The notes beneath the pieces are model-generated. The model saw only the letters and a list, made by a program, of their open reading frames with translations, did not search any database and was not told the origin of the DNA. A stretch of DNA of 32,315 bases from Clostridia bacterium. GTDB lineage: Bacteria; Bacillota; Clostridia; Christensenellales; Aristaeellaceae. Every line of letters begins with the position of its first letter. The first letter of the stretch is position 1. Location of the stretch: assembly GCA_017431365.1 (NCBI GenBank), contig JAFRLF010000081.1:1-32315 (forward strand), in the 5' to 3' direction. The position numbers and the translations under genes were made by a program. Positions 1 through 7,864 of the stretch are shown piece after piece.

Positions 1-28
1 GAAAGATTGAAGACATAGGTAAACCAGG

Positions 29-60
29 GGCGGCAGGCTGCATTTCACGCGCCTGCCGCC
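29..60. repeat. Intergenic hairpin, GCGGCAGGC-type
   Basis: A perfect 10-bp inverted repeat has arms at 29-38 and 51-60 around a 12-nt loop. It has no good U-tract on either side, so it is at best a weak terminator of whatever gene lies to the left. Its arms resemble those of the hairpins at 231-280 and 21913-21953. No gene is recognised between 1 and 437. Confidence 0.5.
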
Positions 61-149
61 GCCGTTGTAAATGTTAAACCCGAATTAAGAAAGTGGAGGA
101 GAGGGGGTATATAAATATGTTTGCATTTTCCATAGGGAGGATATACTGA

Positions 150-204
150 GCGTCCTGCGGTAGGGTGAAGGACTTATAATCTGTCCTTCACCCCCTGCGG
201 ACGT
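150..204. repeat. Long imperfect intergenic hairpin
   Basis: The inner stem is a perfect 11-bp inverted repeat, GGGTGAAGGAC at 163-173 and its complement at 183-193, with a 9-nt AT-rich loop. It can extend through an internal mismatch region by GCGTCC at 150-155 with GGACGT at 199-204. No U-tract follows. The role is unknown: it could be a processed end of an upstream transcript or part of a structured RNA. Confidence 0.4.
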
Positions 205-230
205 TCAGACGCTCCCCGACCCAGCCATGG

Positions 231-280
231 GCTCATGTCGGCGGCGGGCCGACTTTAATGCGCCTGCCGCCGACATGAGC
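231..280. repeat. 19-bp hairpin upstream of polA
   Basis: Arms at 231-249 and 262-280 pair over 19 bp with a single G-U wobble and a 12-nt loop. Only a weak TCTTTG follows, so ordinary rho-independent termination is possible but not clear. The inner part of both arms (GCGGCGGGC and GCCTGCCGC) recurs in the terminator at 21913-21953. Confidence 0.5.
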
Positions 281-367
281 TCTTTGTCATAAACTGTCCC
301 GTTTAGTCCGCTTTTTTGTGATATACTTGCTTCATAGCGGGCGGGGTTCGTCAAAAACGCGCTGATT

Positions 368-396
368 TTGACAAACTCGACGCGATGTGATATTAT
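368..396 (+). promoter_or_regulatory. Sigma-A promoter of polA
   Basis: A TTGACA box at 368-373 and a TATTAT box at 391-396 are separated by exactly 17 bp. The predicted start near 403 gives a leader of about 45 nt before the polA start codon. Confidence 0.8.
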
Positions 397-446
397 AAAT
401 TATTCCAATCTCCGTTACATCGTCCGCTCAAGAAAGGATGGTCACC

Positions 447-3002
447 ATGCCCCGCAAAATGCTCCTCATAGACGGGAACAGTCTCATGCACCGGGCGTTT
501 CACGGCGTGCCCCTCCTGACGAACAGCGCGGGGGAGTACACCAACGCCCTGTTCGGCTTTATGATGATGTTCCTGGGCGTGATCGGCCAGGAGGACTTCG
601 ACTACTGCGCCGTGGCCTTCGACATGCACGGTCCGACTTTCCGCCATGAAGCGTACGAGGCGTATAAGGCCGGACGTAACCCCACGGCGGACGAGCTGCG
701 CCCCCAGTTCCCGGCGATCCGCGCCATCCTCACCGATATGCACGTGCAGATTCTCGAGCTCGCGGGCTACGAGGCGGACGATCTGCTGGGCACCATGTCC
801 TTAAAATGCGAGCAGGAAGGCATCGACTGCGCCGTCCTCACGGGCGACAGGGACGCCTATCAGCTGGCCGGCGAGCATACCACCATATACTACACCCGTC
901 AGGGCAGCACCGACGTCGTCAGGATCACGCCGGAGTACATCAAAGAGAAGTGGGGCATCGCGCCGGTGCAGCTCATCGACCTCAAGGGCCTGATGGGCGA
1001 CGCCTCCGACAATTACCCCGGCGTGCCCGGCGTTGGGGAGAAGACGGCGCAGAAGCTCATCGTCCAGTACGGGTCCGTGGAGAGCGTGCTCGAGCACGCC
1101 GACGCTGAGCAGAAGGGCAAGCTTCGGGAACGCCTTCTCAAAGGGCGCGATTCGGCCCTCCTCAGCAAAAAACTCGCGGCCATCGAGCGGCACGCGCCCA
1201 TCGAAACGCGGCCCGAGGGCTGTCCGCTGCGCAATATCCTGGACGGGGCGCCGACCCTTCAGAGGTATGAGCTTCGGCAGGTGCTTTCGAGGCTTCAGCA
1301 GGTCGCGCAGAGCGGGAACGCCGCGCAGGCGCCTTCACAGCCGACGGCGGACTGCCGGACGCTCGATCTGCCCGCCTTCGCCGAGGCGCTGGGCGCGATT
1401 CGCGGCGGCGTGTGCGCCGTAGCCTTCGGCACGCACGTGAGCGTTGCGGCGGAGGACGGCACGTTCGTGCGCGTGCGCCTGGGGGGCGACCTCATCGACC
1501 CCGGCGTCGGCGAGGCCGAGGTCATTGAAAAGCTGCAGCCCTTGATCGACCGCGCGGGAACGTGCGTCGTACACGACGTGCGCCGCCTGCTCCGGTTGGG
1601 CGTGCGCTTTCCCGGCGCCGTGTTCGACACGATGCTGGCGTCGTACGCGCTCAACCCGCAGAGAAAGTCCTTCGCTTTGCCGTCGGTCTGCGCCGACGAG
1701 GGCGTACCTCTCGACGAGGAAGCGCCTGCCGGCGCGCTGCTGAGCCTTTACGGGCGGCAGAGGGAACAGCTCGCGGACACGGGAACCGAGTCCCTCTTCG
1801 ACGACATAGAAATGCCCCTCGCGCGTGTCCTTTACGACATGGAAACGGCGGGCATTCTGACGGACAAGGCGGCGCTCGAGGCGCTTGACGAGGCGTTTAC
1901 GGCGCAGATCGGGACGCTGCTTCACGAGATCCACGCCGAAACGGGGGACGATCTCAACATCAATTCGCCCAAGCAGTTGGGCGCGTACCTTTTCGAGACG
2001 CTCGGCCTGCCCGGCGGCAAAAAGACCAAGACAGGCTGGTCCACGAACGCCGAAGTGCTGGAGAGCCTGCAGGACAGCGCGCCCGTGGTGGCGAAGATCC
2101 TCGAATACCGGAAGTATACAAAGCTCAAGAGCACTTACGTCGACGCGCTGCTGCGCCTGAGAGGCGCGGACGGCCGCATCCATACCTCCTTTGACCAGAC
2201 GTCCACCGCCACGGGCCGCATCAGCTCGCTGGAGCCGAATTTGCAGAACATACCCGTGCGCACGCCTCTGGGGCGGGAGATCCGGCGCGCCTTCGTGGCC
2301 GGGCCGGGATGCGCCTTCGTGGACGCGGACTATTCGCAGATCGAGCTGCGGGTGCTCGCGCACATGTCGGGCGACGCTGTGATGATCGACGCCTTTAACA
2401 AAGGTCAGGACATCCACGCCCGCACGGCCGCCGAGGTCAACGGCGTCGATCTCGGGGACGTTACCCCCGCGATGCGCTCCGCCGCGAAGGCCGTGAATTT
2501 CGGCATCGTCTACGGCATATCCGACTTTGGCCTGGCGCGGAACATCGGCGTCAGCCGGAGCGAGGCCGCGGGCTTCATCGAGAGGTATTTTGAGCGCTAT
2601 CCGGACATCAGAAGGTACATGACCCAGTGCGTCGCCCTGGGAAAGACGCAGGGCTACGTCAGCACGCTGTTCGGAAGGCGACGGTATCTGCCTGAGCTGA
2701 ACGACCGCAGTTATACGGTGCGTCAGTTCGGCGAGCGCGCCGCCATGAACAGCCCGATCCAGGGTACGGCGGCGGACATCATCAAGCTGGCCATGATCAG
2801 GGTGCACGACGCCCTGGCCGTGGAATTCCCCGCGGCGAAGCTGCTCTTACAGGTGCACGATGAACTGATCATCGAAGCGCCCGACGCGGACGCGCAGGCC
2901 GTGGCCTCGCTGGTCAAGGCCTGCATGCAGAGTATCGTTTCCCTGAGCGTGCCACTGGTGGCCGACGTGAACATCGGGCGCAGCTGGTACGACTGCAAAT
3001 GA
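447..3002 (+). CDS. polA: DNA polymerase I
   Basis: Family A DNA polymerase of about 851 residues, the normal bacterial length; it fills gaps and removes RNA primers in replication and excision repair. The N-terminal third is a 5'-3' exonuclease (FEN-like: LLIDGNSLMHRAF at the start, then EADD, the TGDRD acidic cluster and the GVPGVGEKTA helix-hairpin-helix). The C-terminal half is the polymerase, with motif A DYSQIELR (Asp ~628), the motif B O-helix RSAAKAVNFGIVYG and motif C VHDE (Asp ~805). The middle region corresponds to the 3'-5' proofreading fold but lacks the DxE exo I motif, so proofreading is probably absent, as in Bacillus. An ATG at 438 is in frame, but the AAAGGA run at 433-438 overlaps it and is well spaced for the ATG at 447, which I chose. 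Transcription comes from the promoter at 368-396; coaE follows 74 nt downstream. Confidence 0.97.
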   Translation: MPRKMLLIDGNSLMHRAFHGVPLLTNSAGEYTNALFGFMMMFLGVIGQEDFDYCAVAFDMHGPTFRHEAYEAYKAGRNPTADELRPQFPAIRAILTDMHVQILELAGYEADDLLGTMSLKCEQEGIDCAVLTGDRDAYQLAGEHTTIYYTRQGSTDVVRITPEYIKEKWGIAPVQLIDLKGLMGDASDNYPGVPGVGEKTAQKLIVQYGSVESVLEHADAEQKGKLRERLLKGRDSALLSKKLAAIERHAPIETRPEGCPLRNILDGAPTLQRYELRQVLSRLQQVAQSGNAAQAPSQPTADCRTLDLPAFAEALGAIRGGVCAVAFGTHVSVAAEDGTFVRVRLGGDLIDPGVGEAEVIEKLQPLIDRAGTCVVHDVRRLLRLGVRFPGAVFDTMLASYALNPQRKSFALPSVCADEGVPLDEEAPAGALLSLYGRQREQLADTGTESLFDDIEMPLARVLYDMETAGILTDKAALEALDEAFTAQIGTLLHEIHAETGDDLNINSPKQLGAYLFETLGLPGGKKTKTGWSTNAEVLESLQDSAPVVAKILEYRKYTKLKSTYVDALLRLRGADGRIHTSFDQTSTATGRISSLEPNLQNIPVRTPLGREIRRAFVAGPGCAFVDADYSQIELRVLAHMSGDAVMIDAFNKGQDIHARTAAEVNGVDLGDVTPAMRSAAKAVNFGIVYGISDFGLARNIGVSRSEAAGFIERYFERYPDIRRYMTQCVALGKTQGYVSTLFGRRRYLPELNDRSYTVRQFGERAAMNSPIQGTAADIIKLAMIRVHDALAVEFPAAKLLLQVHDELIIEAPDADAQAVASLVKACMQSIVSLSVPLVADVNIGRSWYDCK

Positions 3003-3076
3003 TCGCCGTTTCGCCTGTTGATCGGCTCGGACGGCGGAAATGACACGGATCGGAATCTCGCATAGGAGGTAAGCCC

Positions 3077-3688
3077 ATGGACAAGCCCTATGTCGTCGGG
3101 ATAACCGGAGGTATCGGCACCGGAAAGACGGAGTGCACCCGGTTCCTCATGGAGCACGGCGGCGTGGTCATCGACGCGGACACCCTCTCCCGGGAGCTGA
3201 CGTCGCCGGCGGGGGAAGCCTTGCCGGCCATCGAGGAGCGCTTCGGCCGCGGCGTATTCAACGAGGACGGCACGCTCAACCGCAGGGCTCTGGGGGAAGT
3301 CGTCTTCTCCGACGAGGAGCGGCGCCGCGAGCTGGAAGGCATCATCCACCCCATGGTGCAGCACAGCGTGATGATGTCGATACGCCAGGCGGCTCAGGAC
3401 GGGATATCCCTCGTCTTCCTCAGCGTGCCGCTGCTGTTTGAGACGGGGATGGACGCGCTCTGCGACGAGACCTGGTGCATGAGCGTCTCGCCGGAGGAGC
3501 AGTTAAGGCGCGTCATGGAGCGGGACGGCCTGACACGGGCGGAGGCGCAGGCCCGCATCGCCAGCCAGATGCCGCAGGACGAAAAGGAGCGCCGCGCCAC
3601 ACACCTGATTCATACGGAGAGGCCCATCGAGGTGACGCACGCGGAGCTTCTTGTCCTGCTGCGCGACCTGAGGCATCGCGTCTCATGA
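3077..3688 (+). CDS. coaE: Dephospho-CoA kinase
   Basis: Last step of coenzyme A synthesis: ATP-dependent phosphorylation of the 3'-hydroxyl of dephospho-CoA in the cytoplasm. The 203-residue protein has the family length. The P-loop GGIGTGKT sits near residues 11-18, the DAD motif near residue 33, the IIHP motif in the middle, and VPLLFETG precedes the lid region containing the MERDGLTRAEAQARI helix. The ATG is preceded by a strong AGGAGG at good spacing. It follows polA on the same strand, and its TGA overlaps the ATG of the next gene (ATGA), which suggests translational coupling. The polA-coaE pairing is common in Firmicutes. Confidence 0.96.
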   Translation: MDKPYVVGITGGIGTGKTECTRFLMEHGGVVIDADTLSRELTSPAGEALPAIEERFGRGVFNEDGTLNRRALGEVVFSDEERRRELEGIIHPMVQHSVMMSIRQAAQDGISLVFLSVPLLFETGMDALCDETWCMSVSPEEQLRRVMERDGLTRAEAQARIASQMPQDEKERRATHLIHTERPIEVTHAELLVLLRDLRHRVS

Positions 3689-4338
3689 ACAGCAAAGGCG
3701 CGTTCACGCGCGCGTCAAAGCGCAGTCTGAGGCGAAGGGGTTTGACGTGGCCCAAGGCCGCGGGGATCGCCGTGCTGTGCGTGGCGCTGATCGTCGGCCT
3801 GATCGTGGGGGTGTCGCGATATCGCCTGGCGCAGACCTACAGGCAGTACCCTCTGCGCTACAAAGACACGATCGTTTCCCTCGCGCGGGCGTACGACCTG
3901 GAGCCCTGGCACGTGGCCGCGGTCGTGCGGTGCGAATCGAGCTTCGATCCCAACGCCGTATCGAGCGTCGGCGCGCGCGGCCTCATGCAGATCATGCCGG
4001 AGACCGGTCAGTGGCTGGCCGGGAAATTCTTTGAATCCGACACCTACACGGACGACGCGCTCTTCGACCCGAAGACCAATCTCCGGTACGGCTGCTGGTA
4101 TCTGAACTGGCTCATGGACCGGTACCACCGCGACGTCCTCCTGACGACGTGCGCCTATCACGCGGGACAGGGAACGGTGGACGGGTGGCTCGCTTCGCCC
4201 GACGTCTCCGCCGATGGCGTTACGATCCCTGTGGAAAAAATCCCCTTTGACTCTACCCGGCAGTACGTGAGGCGCGTTCTGACCGCGTGTGAAAAATACG
4301 AGGAACTGTATGACTTTGAATCGCGGGAAGCTTCTTAA
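3685..4338 (+). CDS. Membrane-anchored lytic transglycosylase (SLT domain)
   Basis: Peptidoglycan-cleaving lytic transglycosylase of 217 residues. A basic N-terminus (residues 1-27) precedes one transmembrane segment (about 28-48), placing the enzyme outside the membrane. The Slt70-like goose-type lysozyme domain follows: VRCESSFDP carries the predicted catalytic Glu, then GARGLMQIMPETGQW, a tract with NLRYGCWYLNWL, and AYHAGQG. This order is diagnostic of the SLT family. The start was chosen at the ATG overlapping the coaE stop; the reading frame is open further upstream but that part lies inside coaE. Its 3' end overlaps the next gene by 29 nt, so coaE, this gene and the lipoprotein gene probably share a transcript. 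It may remodel the wall during growth or assembly of envelope machinery. Confidence 0.92.
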   Translation: MNSKGAFTRASKRSLRRRGLTWPKAAGIAVLCVALIVGLIVGVSRYRLAQTYRQYPLRYKDTIVSLARAYDLEPWHVAAVVRCESSFDPNAVSSVGARGLMQIMPETGQWLAGKFFESDTYTDDALFDPKTNLRYGCWYLNWLMDRYHRDVLLTTCAYHAGQGTVDGWLASPDVSADGVTIPVEKIPFDSTRQYVRRVLTACEKYEELYDFESREAS

Positions 4339-5956
4339 GTGCGGGCTGGCGCTCCTGTGCGTCGCGCTGGCGCTCTCGGGCTGTGGCGGGAGGTCCGGCG
4401 GCGGGCAGGCGGTGATCATGCTGACGCCCGCGCCGACCGCCGTTCCCGCGGCGACTTTCGCGCCGAACAGCGGCCAGGTGACGGTGCTCGACGGCGGCAA
4501 ATCCCTGGCGATCGGCTATGTGGACACGCGCGGCGTGTCCATTCATCCGCTGCGCACCTCGTCGCGGGACGTGACGGGCCTTGCGCGGCTCGTGTTTGAG
4601 AGCGTCGTGGATCTGGACGAAAACCGCCGCCCCGTGGCGCAGCTGTGCGACCGCTGGGAGTACAATCAGGACGATGACGTCTGGTACTTTACCCTTCGGG
4701 CGGGCATAAAATTTCAGGACGGCACGCCCCTCACGGCCTGGGACGTCGTCGCCAGTTACGAGGATATCCTCCTCAACATGGAGACGAGCGCCTACTACGA
4801 CAGAGTCAAATATCTGACCACGGTGGAAGCTATGGACGAGCAGACCGTCCGGGTCAAATGCGAGCGCTACGGTTACATGACCCTGTACGCGATGACGTTT
4901 CCCATCGTGTCCCGCTATTCCATCGAGAGCGAATACCCCGTCGGAACGGGCCCGTTCGCCTATATCGACTATAACGCCTGGGGGCTTCTCCGGCTGGAGG
5001 TCAACGCCCTGTGGTGGAAGCAGCCCCCCGCTTTCAGCGTGATCGAGTGCAAGCGCTATAACGATACCAGCGACGCGCTCGAGGCCATCGCTACCGGGGA
5101 GATTCAGATGATCGCCACCCGATCCAACACGGCGGCTCTGAGCCGCCAGCTCAGCGATCGGGTGACCATGGACTACGCGACGCTCACCTGGGAGTGCCTG
5201 ATTCCCGACACGCGGTCCAGCATTCTGTCGGACGTAAAGGTGCGGCGGGCGCTGATGTACGCCATTGACCGGTCCTCGCTGGCGGGCACGGTGTACCACG
5301 GACTCGTTCAGGAGAGCGAGGTGCCGGTTGCGCCGGGGTCGTGGCTGTACGAGACCCAGTCCGCCGTGTACAATTACTCGCCCGAGCGGGCACTTCAGAT
5401 GCTCTACGACGCGGGCTGGTATGACACCAACAACGACGGCATCCTCGACCGCGTGAAGGACGGCCTGTGGGAGGATCTCTCCATCGACATCGTCACCTAT
5501 AACGACCCACATTCCAACAACCGCACGAAGGCGGCTGAACTCATCGCCAACCAGCTGAGCGTGATCGGCATACGCGTCAACGTCGTGACGTCGTCGCGCT
5601 CGGGCGTGCTGAAGACCATAAACAGCGACGAGGGCTTTGAGATGGCGCTCGTAGGATACAACCTGAGCACCATACCGGATCTGAACTACCTGCTGGACAG
5701 CCGGGGCAGCGGGAACTGCTCCCGTTACGCCAACGAAAAGCTCGATGACCTGCTCACCCAGGCGCGCATCTGCAACTCGCCGACGGATCTGCGCCTCATC
5801 ATGGGGGACATACAGCTGATGGTCGTCGAGGAGCTGCCCGTCATGGGGTTATTCTTCAGGTCCGGCACGCTGATCAGCAAGATCGGCATCGGCGGGCTCA
5901 GCGGCATACGCGAGGATTATCCTTACCGTGGCATCGAATACGTTCAGGCGGACTAG
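4310..5956 (+). CDS. Oligopeptide-type ABC transporter substrate-binding lipoprotein
   Basis: Family 5 extracellular solute-binding protein (OppA/DppA-like), 548 residues. The N-terminus is a lipoprotein signal ending in LSGCGG, so the mature protein should be lipid-anchored at Cys ~22. Typical family features follow: a start domain naming a single-pass fit (VSIHPLRT, VFESVVDLDENRRPVAQLCDRWE), the FTLRAGIKFQDGTPLTAWDV signature, and VRRALMYAIDRSSLAG later. An in-frame GTG at 4289 exists, but GAGGA at 4300-4304 sits at correct spacing for the ATG at 4310. No permease or ATPase genes are adjacent, so it is an orphan binding protein that either uses a transporter elsewhere or acts as a sensor. 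Its placement after a transglycosylase hints at uptake of wall peptides, but that is only inference. Confidence 0.92.
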   Translation: MTLNRGKLLKCGLALLCVALALSGCGGRSGGGQAVIMLTPAPTAVPAATFAPNSGQVTVLDGGKSLAIGYVDTRGVSIHPLRTSSRDVTGLARLVFESVVDLDENRRPVAQLCDRWEYNQDDDVWYFTLRAGIKFQDGTPLTAWDVVASYEDILLNMETSAYYDRVKYLTTVEAMDEQTVRVKCERYGYMTLYAMTFPIVSRYSIESEYPVGTGPFAYIDYNAWGLLRLEVNALWWKQPPAFSVIECKRYNDTSDALEAIATGEIQMIATRSNTAALSRQLSDRVTMDYATLTWECLIPDTRSSILSDVKVRRALMYAIDRSSLAGTVYHGLVQESEVPVAPGSWLYETQSAVYNYSPERALQMLYDAGWYDTNNDGILDRVKDGLWEDLSIDIVTYNDPHSNNRTKAAELIANQLSVIGIRVNVVTSSRSGVLKTINSDEGFEMALVGYNLSTIPDLNYLLDSRGSGNCSRYANEKLDDLLTQARICNSPTDLRLIMGDIQLMVVEELPVMGLFFRSGTLISKIGIGGLSGIREDYPYRGIEYVQAD

Positions 5957-6000
5957 GCGGCGCTCCGTCCCGCTGATTGGGCGCGCAAAGGCATAAAAAC

Positions 6001-6041
6001 AGAACCTGCCAAATCGTTAAAAGGCAGGTTCTGCTATTTTT
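6001..6041. terminator. Bidirectional rho-independent terminator
   Basis: Arms AGAACCTGCC at 6001-6010 and GGCAGGTTCT at 6023-6032 form a perfect 10-bp stem with a 12-nt loop. GCTATTTTT follows on the plus strand, and the minus strand runs into a T5 tract (plus AAAAA just left of 6001). It serves both the lipoprotein gene ending at 5956 and the convergent operon ending at 6082. Confidence 0.88.
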
Positions 6042-6081
6042 GGATGTTTAGTCCTGGCCGTATGACGCGGCCATTGGGCGT

Positions 6082-6870
6082 TTACTCGAGTCCCAGGAAG
6101 GCGAGAAACCCCTCAAGATCCTCAAAATCCCCCGCCAGAGCGTCCGCGCCGGCGGCAATGAGGCGGCGCTTCTTCACTTCGCTGAGGCCGCGGCGGCGTT
6201 CCTCGTCCGTGGCGAGGCCCAGGGTGCGCGCGCCCTTCTCCCGGCCTAGGGCGATCTCCACGCGCCCGTCGCCGACGACGGCCAGCTCTTGGCCCTTCAG
6301 ACCCGCGCCGTCGATGAGCTGACGCAGCGCGGCGGCCTTGGCGTCCGTCTCCGCCCGCGCCGGCGCGCCGGCGATGGCGTCGAAGTATCCGTCCACGCCC
6401 AGCGCATGGGCCTCCGCGCGGACGTCGGCTTCGTCGGTGCCGGAGGCGACGTACAGGCTGACGCCGCGCGCCCGCAGGGCGGCAAGCGCCGCCTTTGCGC
6501 CGGAGATCAGGTATCCTTCGGCGGGAGCGCCCGCCTCCAGGGCGCGGCGGCGGCCGGCGATCATGCCGAGCAGGCGGCGGTTGTATTCATCCTTGTAAAA
6601 CCAGGGATCGGTCGGATGGCCCGGCGCGGCGTGCGCCACCAGCCACTTCATCTGATGGATGGTCTGGATGCCGGTGGACTCGTCCACGTACCGGTCTATG
6701 AGATCGGAAACGGCTGTGGGATCGTCGCCGGGTTTGAGGATGTATTCGGCCATCAGGGGCTTCATGACGGACTCCCAGCCGTGCCGCAGCGTGGATATGG
6801 TGCCGTCGAAATCGAACAGCACGGCGCTGACCGGCGTGCGCGACGTCATCGGGTTCAGGTATTCGATCAC
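6082..6870 (-). CDS. HAD-family hydrolase / phosphatase
   Basis: Haloacid dehalogenase-superfamily hydrolase of about 262 residues. Motif I is LFDFDGTIS, with the nucleophile Asp and general acid Asp; motif II is VASGT; motif III Lys lies in the ETDAKAAAL stretch; motif IV is VVGDGRVEIALG. A helical cap domain of about 100 residues lies between motifs I and II. The substrate is not predictable; phosphoglycolate- or sugar-phosphate-phosphatase-like activity is likely. Start choice is uncertain: the frame is open up to an ATG at 6915, but that lies inside the upstream gene. I chose GTG at 6870, 10 nt after a GGAGG; a GTG at 6879 overlapping the upstream TGA and an ATG at 6849 are alternatives. 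It is the last gene of a three-gene minus-strand operon. Confidence 0.85.
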   Translation of the reverse strand: MIEYLNPMTSRTPVSAVLFDFDGTISTLRHGWESVMKPLMAEYILKPGDDPTAVSDLIDRYVDESTGIQTIHQMKWLVAHAAPGHPTDPWFYKDEYNRRLLGMIAGRRRALEAGAPAEGYLISGAKAALAALRARGVSLYVASGTDEADVRAEAHALGVDGYFDAIAGAPARAETDAKAAALRQLIDGAGLKGQELAVVGDGRVEIALGREKGARTLGLATDEERRRGLSEVKKRRLIAAGADALAGDFEDLEGFLAFLGLE

Positions 6871-6875
6871 GCGCT

Positions 6876-7859
6876 TCACGCCTCCGATCCGAGAGCCCGA
6901 ACGACGCGCCGCCACAGGTTGGGTATCGTCAGCTGATGGTCGCCGGTGAAGTGCCAGCCCATGCCGCCACGACTCACCGGTCGGTTGACGATGTTCTTCC
7001 GGGGACGGTAGTAGTAGTGGGGGTCGTCGTAGCCGATGCGGCTGCGATAGTCGCCGAGGTCGATGAGATCGAAGTTGGCCGTCGTGATCCGGAAGGTGGG
7101 ATACCCCAGGTTCCGGCTGATGGACAGGGCCTTTAAGAAGACCTCGGGCCCGATCACGGCGCTGCCGAAGTTGAGAAAAACGCCCCCCTCCAGCTGGGAA
7201 ACGGAATCGCAGTAGCGGTGAAAGTCCGTCCCGGAGGTCTGTCCGATGGCGGCGAAGTCACACCGCGGGTGCTGGTGGATGATGTCCGTGCCGAGGGCGA
7301 TGTGGTACGTGGCGGGAACGCCGCGTTTATACGCCTGATAGAGCACGCAGTCGTCCGTGTGGGGGAAGCGTTCGGCATGGCGGTCCATGTACCTGGCCAG
7401 CGATTCGCCGTAGCCCCAGCCCCGCCGCGCGCCTTCGATGAGGGCCTCGTTCATCCACAGGCCCGTCTCCTCCCACATGCCGAAGGATCCGTCCTCGATG
7501 GCCGTGGGCACGTGCTCCGACGTGCCGCCCAGATAGCACAGCTCGAAGTCGTGGATGCTGCAGGCGCCGTTGCCGGCGACGTGTGTGATGACGCCCCGGC
7601 GGATCAGGTCGATGACGTAGCGGCTCAGCCCGCACTTGATGACGTGCGCGCCCTGCGACCAGATCACGGGACGGCCGTTTTTCCGCGCTTCGACGATGCG
7701 GTCGACGAGCTGATCAAACCCCTCCTGATCCCACGCGGGGACGGGGTCGGTCAGGTTCTTCAGGTTGTCGATGCGCACGAGATTTGTCCGGTTTTGGGCG
7801 GAATACGTCCTGATGTTGTCAAAGCGCAGGTATCCGTTGTCGCGGTTGGGATCGCTCAT
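6876..7859 (-). CDS. Deoxyhypusine-synthase-like protein of unknown function
   Basis: A 327-residue cytoplasmic protein with no signal peptide or membrane span. I recognise it as a conserved bacterial family usually left as hypothetical. Landmarks are PVIWSQGAHVIKCGLS (55-75 region), THVAGNGACSIHDFELCYLGGTSEHV, HIALGTDIIHQHP, LEGGVFLNFGSAVIGPEVFLKALSISRN and a C-terminal GWHFTGDHQLTIPNL. The pattern of a Gly-rich strand, an amide/acidic NGACSIHDFE loop and a late Gly-rich NFGSAV segment resembles the NAD-dependent deoxyhypusine synthase fold, but the canonical DHS lysine context is not visible, so that assignment is tentative. It lies 5 nt downstream of the glycosyltransferase fusion and overlaps or abuts the HAD gene, indicating one operon; a role in a nucleotide, sugar or lipid modification step is only inferred from this. 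Confidence 0.7.
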   Translation of the reverse strand: MSDPNRDNGYLRFDNIRTYSAQNRTNLVRIDNLKNLTDPVPAWDQEGFDQLVDRIVEARKNGRPVIWSQGAHVIKCGLSRYVIDLIRRGVITHVAGNGACSIHDFELCYLGGTSEHVPTAIEDGSFGMWEETGLWMNEALIEGARRGWGYGESLARYMDRHAERFPHTDDCVLYQAYKRGVPATYHIALGTDIIHQHPRCDFAAIGQTSGTDFHRYCDSVSQLEGGVFLNFGSAVIGPEVFLKALSISRNLGYPTFRITTANFDLIDLGDYRSRIGYDDPHYYYRPRKNIVNRPVSRGGMGWHFTGDHQLTIPNLWRRVVRALGSEA

Positions 7860-7864
7860 GGCGC

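Noticed and set aside
1-18. Possible tail of an upstream gene ending in TAG at 16-18
   Set aside because: Too short to support any coding assignment.
1335-2807. A 490-codon open frame antisense to polA
   Set aside because: It lies wholly opposite a certain gene, lacks a recognisable domain and is explained by GC-rich third positions.
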